Below are positions 8,157-8,614 of a stretch of 8,614 nt of DNA, piece after piece; position 1 is the first letter of the stretch; the number at the start of each line of letters is the position of its first letter. The stretch lies in contig CAZLZJ010000075.1 of assembly GCA_964563975.1 (NCBI GenBank), positions 1-8,614 on the forward strand. Reading direction: 5' to 3'. Under the pieces are notes generated by a model. It saw only the letters and a list, made by a program, of their open reading frames with translations. It was not told the origin of the DNA and made no database searches. The position numbers and the translations under genes are program-made. This DNA comes from JAAYJR01 sp964563975. GTDB taxonomy: Bacteria; Bacteroidota; Bacteroidia; Bacteroidales; Prolixibacteraceae.

Positions 8157-8177
8157 TCACACTGCTTCGAAAAGCAT
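8157..8177 (-). other. Second six-codon mini-ORF (MLFEAV) overlapping a TTCG-loop hairpin
   Basis: On the minus strand, ATG at 8175-8177 reads MLFEAV and stops at TGA (8157-8159), 41 nt before the susC start. It overlaps a small hairpin at 8163-8176: 5-bp stem TGCTT/AAGCA, loop TTCG on the minus strand. There is no Shine-Dalgarno sequence, so translation is doubtful; the hairpin is better supported than the peptide. Confidence 0.2.
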
Positions 8178-8274
8178 TTACACGGCGATCAAACAGTTAG
8201 TTGTGTTAGTTAATAATATATACTGTATTATGCCGGTTTGTTCTGGTTAATTTTGAAAGTGTAGTTGAATGTTC

Positions 8275-8311
8275 TTACACTTCCGTTTTTTCCATAAGCA
8301 ATTCCTCCTTT
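8275..8311 (-). other. Possible leader peptide ORF (MEKTEV) with strong Shine-Dalgarno sequence
   Basis: On the minus strand AAAGGAGG (8304-8311) sits 8 nt before an ATG (8293-8295). The ATG opens a six-codon frame, MEKTEV, ending in TAA (8275-8277). The Shine-Dalgarno sequence is near-perfect and well spaced, unlike every real gene start in this window. The stop codon falls in a 7-bp stem (8257-8263 with 8276-8282, 12-nt loop), so ribosome position could alter the structure downstream. It may be a regulatory leader ORF for susC, a ribosome-standby site, or chance. Confidence 0.4.
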
Positions 8312-8505
8312 AATTTGATTAATTAATTTAATATATTTCACAAATCATCTCAAAAAATTACTTTTTAATTTATTTTTTAATAGTTGAAGTCACTTTGCGA
8401 CATGTAATAATGACCCAAAAAGATATCAGAGATGTACCTTAATATTATATTATTTTCTTTAGTTAAATCAGTTACTTATTTTAAAAAATGAACTTTTAAG
8501 CATCG

Positions 8506-8536
8506 CAAATATAACTTTTTATATTAATCAGGCAAA
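8506..8536 (-). promoter_or_regulatory. Bacteroidota-type promoter for the susC operon
   Basis: Read on the minus strand, TTTG (8533-8536) is followed after 19 nt by TATATTTG (8506-8513). This matches the Bacteroidota primary-sigma consensus of a -33 TTTG and a -7 TAnnTTTG with the usual spacing of about 19-21 nt. It is the only TAnnTTTG match on this strand between the window end and the susC start region. Transcription should begin a few bases downstream, near 8500, giving a leader of about 385 nt. Confidence 0.75.
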
Positions 8537-8614
8537 TTTTGAATTTTATTTTTAAAGAAAAAATTATTAAACAAAACCCGGTTCAGCATACTATAAGTTA
8601 TCTGCCATAAGCTA

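Larger units (their letters stand above)
8116..8614 (-). promoter_or_regulatory. Gene-free regulatory region upstream of susC, with a leader of about 385 nt
   Basis: This AT-rich stretch of about 500 nt holds no ORF of normal size on either strand. It contains one consensus promoter (8506-8536), whose transcript would have an untranslated leader of about 385 nt before the susC ATG. Within the leader are a six-codon ORF with a strong Shine-Dalgarno sequence (8275-8295), a 7-bp stem at 8257-8263/8276-8282 that covers the stop codon of this ORF, and a TTCG-loop hairpin at 8163-8176. I recognise no known riboswitch. Upstream of the promoter (8537-8614) I see nothing I can name; operator sites for a regulator are possible but not identifiable. 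Confidence 0.6.

Noticed and set aside
8248..8255. Plus-strand TAATTTTG, a match to the -7 promoter element
   Set aside because: No TTTG lies at the required 19-21 nt upstream spacing, and no plus-strand gene follows.

Overview
The window looks like chromosomal DNA of a Bacteroidota bacterium. It carries an adjacent SusC/SusD pair, a match to the Bacteroidota sigma-factor promoter (TTTG, 19 nt, TAnnTTTG), start codons that mostly lack a Shine-Dalgarno sequence, and AT-rich intergenic DNA. All five genes lie on the minus strand, so the locus reads from high to low coordinates. It has the form of a polysaccharide-utilisation-type locus (PUL). Species cannot be named from the sequence.

Region by region, in the direction of transcription: 8116-8614 is gene-free regulatory DNA with one good promoter (8506-8536) and a predicted untranslated leader of about 385 nt. 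The leader contains a six-codon mini-ORF behind an unusually strong Shine-Dalgarno sequence, and small hairpins. Next come a complete SusC-type TonB-dependent transporter (4903-8115) and, 9 nt later, its SusD-type surface lipoprotein (3250-4893). A strong hairpin with a T-tract (3211-3245) starts just after the susD stop codon. A 123-nt AT-rich spacer follows, then three closely spaced enzyme genes: a Gfo/Idh/MocA-family oxidoreductase (1861-3126), a xylose-isomerase-like TIM-barrel protein (925-1848) and a neutral-ceramidase-like hydrolase (1-921). The last gene is cut by the window edge inside its predicted active-site motif.

All three enzymes begin with a twin-arginine (RRxF) signal, so they are probably exported folded to the periplasm. 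The likely logic is that SusD and SusC capture and import a glycan or glycoconjugate across the outer membrane, and the periplasmic enzymes process it. There is no recognisable classical glycoside hydrolase here. An oxidoreductase next to a TIM-barrel isomerase/lyase-type protein recalls the 3-keto-glycoside (oxidation, then beta-elimination) route described in gut Bacteroides. The ceramidase-like partner raises the possibility of an amide-containing or lipid-linked substrate. That pathway assignment is inference; the gene families themselves are well supported.
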